From Marinilabiliales bacterium (GTDB taxonomy: Bacteria > Bacteroidota > Bacteroidia > Bacteroidales > SZUA-534), in NCBI GenBank assembly GCA_003512955.1, contig DOTG01000041.1:310001-374000 (forward strand): a DNA stretch of 64,000 bases. The letters run 5' to 3'. Within the stretch, counting starts at the first letter, position 1, and each line of letters starts with the position of its first letter. The notes under the pieces were generated by a model. The model worked only from the letters and a program-made list of their open reading frames with translations, was not told the origin of the DNA and did no database searches. This document shows positions 63,642-64,000 of this stretch, in pieces. The position numbers and the translations under genes are program-made.

Positions 63642-64000
63642 ATGGCTATAAAAAGCTTATTAATTGTTAACCGGGGAGAGATCGCTATTCGAATTGCCCG
63701 GACCTGCAAAAAAATGGGAATTGAAACCTGGGGTATCAAAACCTCAAACGAACCACGGGCCCATTATTTATCGCACATGGATAAAATTTATGACATGAGC
63801 GACGAGTTCTCCGATGTTCTTGTTTTTTTGGATGTGGAACGGTTAATCACTATCGTTGAAGAAACAGGGGTTGATGCTGTGCATCCGGGATATGGGTTCT
63901 TATCGGAGAATGCCTACTTTGCCCAACGTTGCGTTATTGCAGGAGTGAAGTTTATTGGGCCCACTCCCGATGCCATTCACAAAATGGGAAACAAAACCGT
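63642..64000 (+). CDS. accC: Biotin carboxylase subunit, 5' part (cut by window end)
   Basis: 119 codons of an open gene. It starts ATG 63642 and encodes MAIKSLLIVNRGEIAIRIAR, the classic biotin carboxylase opening, then VDAVHPGYGFLSENAYFA. It would carboxylate biotin on a carrier protein with ATP and bicarbonate. The ATP-grasp domain and the rest lie outside the window. It is the natural partner of the upstream carboxyltransferase. Confidence 0.95.
   Translation, partial: MAIKSLLIVNRGEIAIRIARTCKKMGIETWGIKTSNEPRAHYLSHMDKIYDMSDEFSDVLVFLDVERLITIVEETGVDAVHPGYGFLSENAYFAQRCVIAGVKFIGPTPDAIHKMGNKT

Noticed and set aside
63130..63739. Two long minus-strand open frames over the carboxyltransferase 3' end
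   Set aside because: They oppose a clear enzyme gene and the start of accC, and overlap each other.
1..64000. CRISPR array or insertion sequence
   Set aside because: No regularly spaced identical repeats and no transposase with terminal inverted repeats were seen.

Overview
The window looks like chromosomal DNA of an AT-rich Bacteroidota species, probably class Bacteroidia. The lineage signs are a FecI/FecR-regulated TonB-dependent receptor with a DUF4249 lipoprotein, a type IX secretion (T9SS) C-terminal sorting domain, promoters of the TTTG-N19-21-TAnnTTTG type, mostly weak Shine-Dalgarno sequences, and degenerate low-complexity intergenic repeats of the kind seen in this phylum. This is inferred from gene families and not from any database search. 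There is no rRNA, CRISPR array, intact IS element or prophage.

Layout. 0-6 kb: a two-CxxCH lipoprotein next to a cation diffusion facilitator, a conserved CxxC protein, an M23 peptidase and the ClpB disaggregase. 6-17 kb: two paralogous Cache-HAMP-GAF-PAS sensors (one ending in a hemerythrin domain) around an orphan receiver protein, a Nif3-like/zinc-ribbon gene pair and a secreted TPR protein. 16-22 kb (minus strand): RibBA, two glycosyltransferases, an LptF/LptG permease and a START-like protein. 22.5-23.1 kb: tRNA-Met followed by a frameshifted GIY-YIG nuclease gene and a second, partial copy of the tRNA 3' part. 23-29.7 kb: PBP4-type D-Ala-D-Ala carboxypeptidase, Hsp20, an AmmeMemoRadiSam-type radical SAM enzyme, an rRNA m5C methyltransferase and ferritin. 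29.8-33.4 kb (minus strand): a nitric-oxide defence operon (Ric/YtfE, hemerythrin-like protein, quinol NO reductase). 33.9-38.9 kb (minus strand): ECF sigma, FecR, TonB receptor, DUF4249. 39-46 kb: S9 peptidase, nucleoid-associated protein, then thrS-infC-rpmI-rplT. 46-53 kb: a secreted alpha-helical protein, a DUF2975/voltage-gated channel/XRE cluster, dapB and two tandem lepB genes. 53-58 kb (minus strand): a multi-PAS hybrid kinase and a SpoIIE phosphatase. 58-64 kb: class I fumarase, a T9SS cargo gene broken by a stop codon in its signal peptide, and the start of an acyl-CoA carboxylase operon.

Most of the window is housekeeping. The most distinctive points are: (1) the tRNA-Met/GIY-YIG unit with its duplicated tRNA 3' part; (2) three GATAAAT boxes at exact 21-bp spacing before the DUF2975-channel-XRE cluster; (3) a second LepB with the catalytic serine replaced by lysine; (4) infC, which can start only at an AUA codon preceded by a strong Shine-Dalgarno; (5) the T9SS cargo gene with an in-frame stop; and (6) the hemerythrin-tailed sensor with no recognisable output domain.
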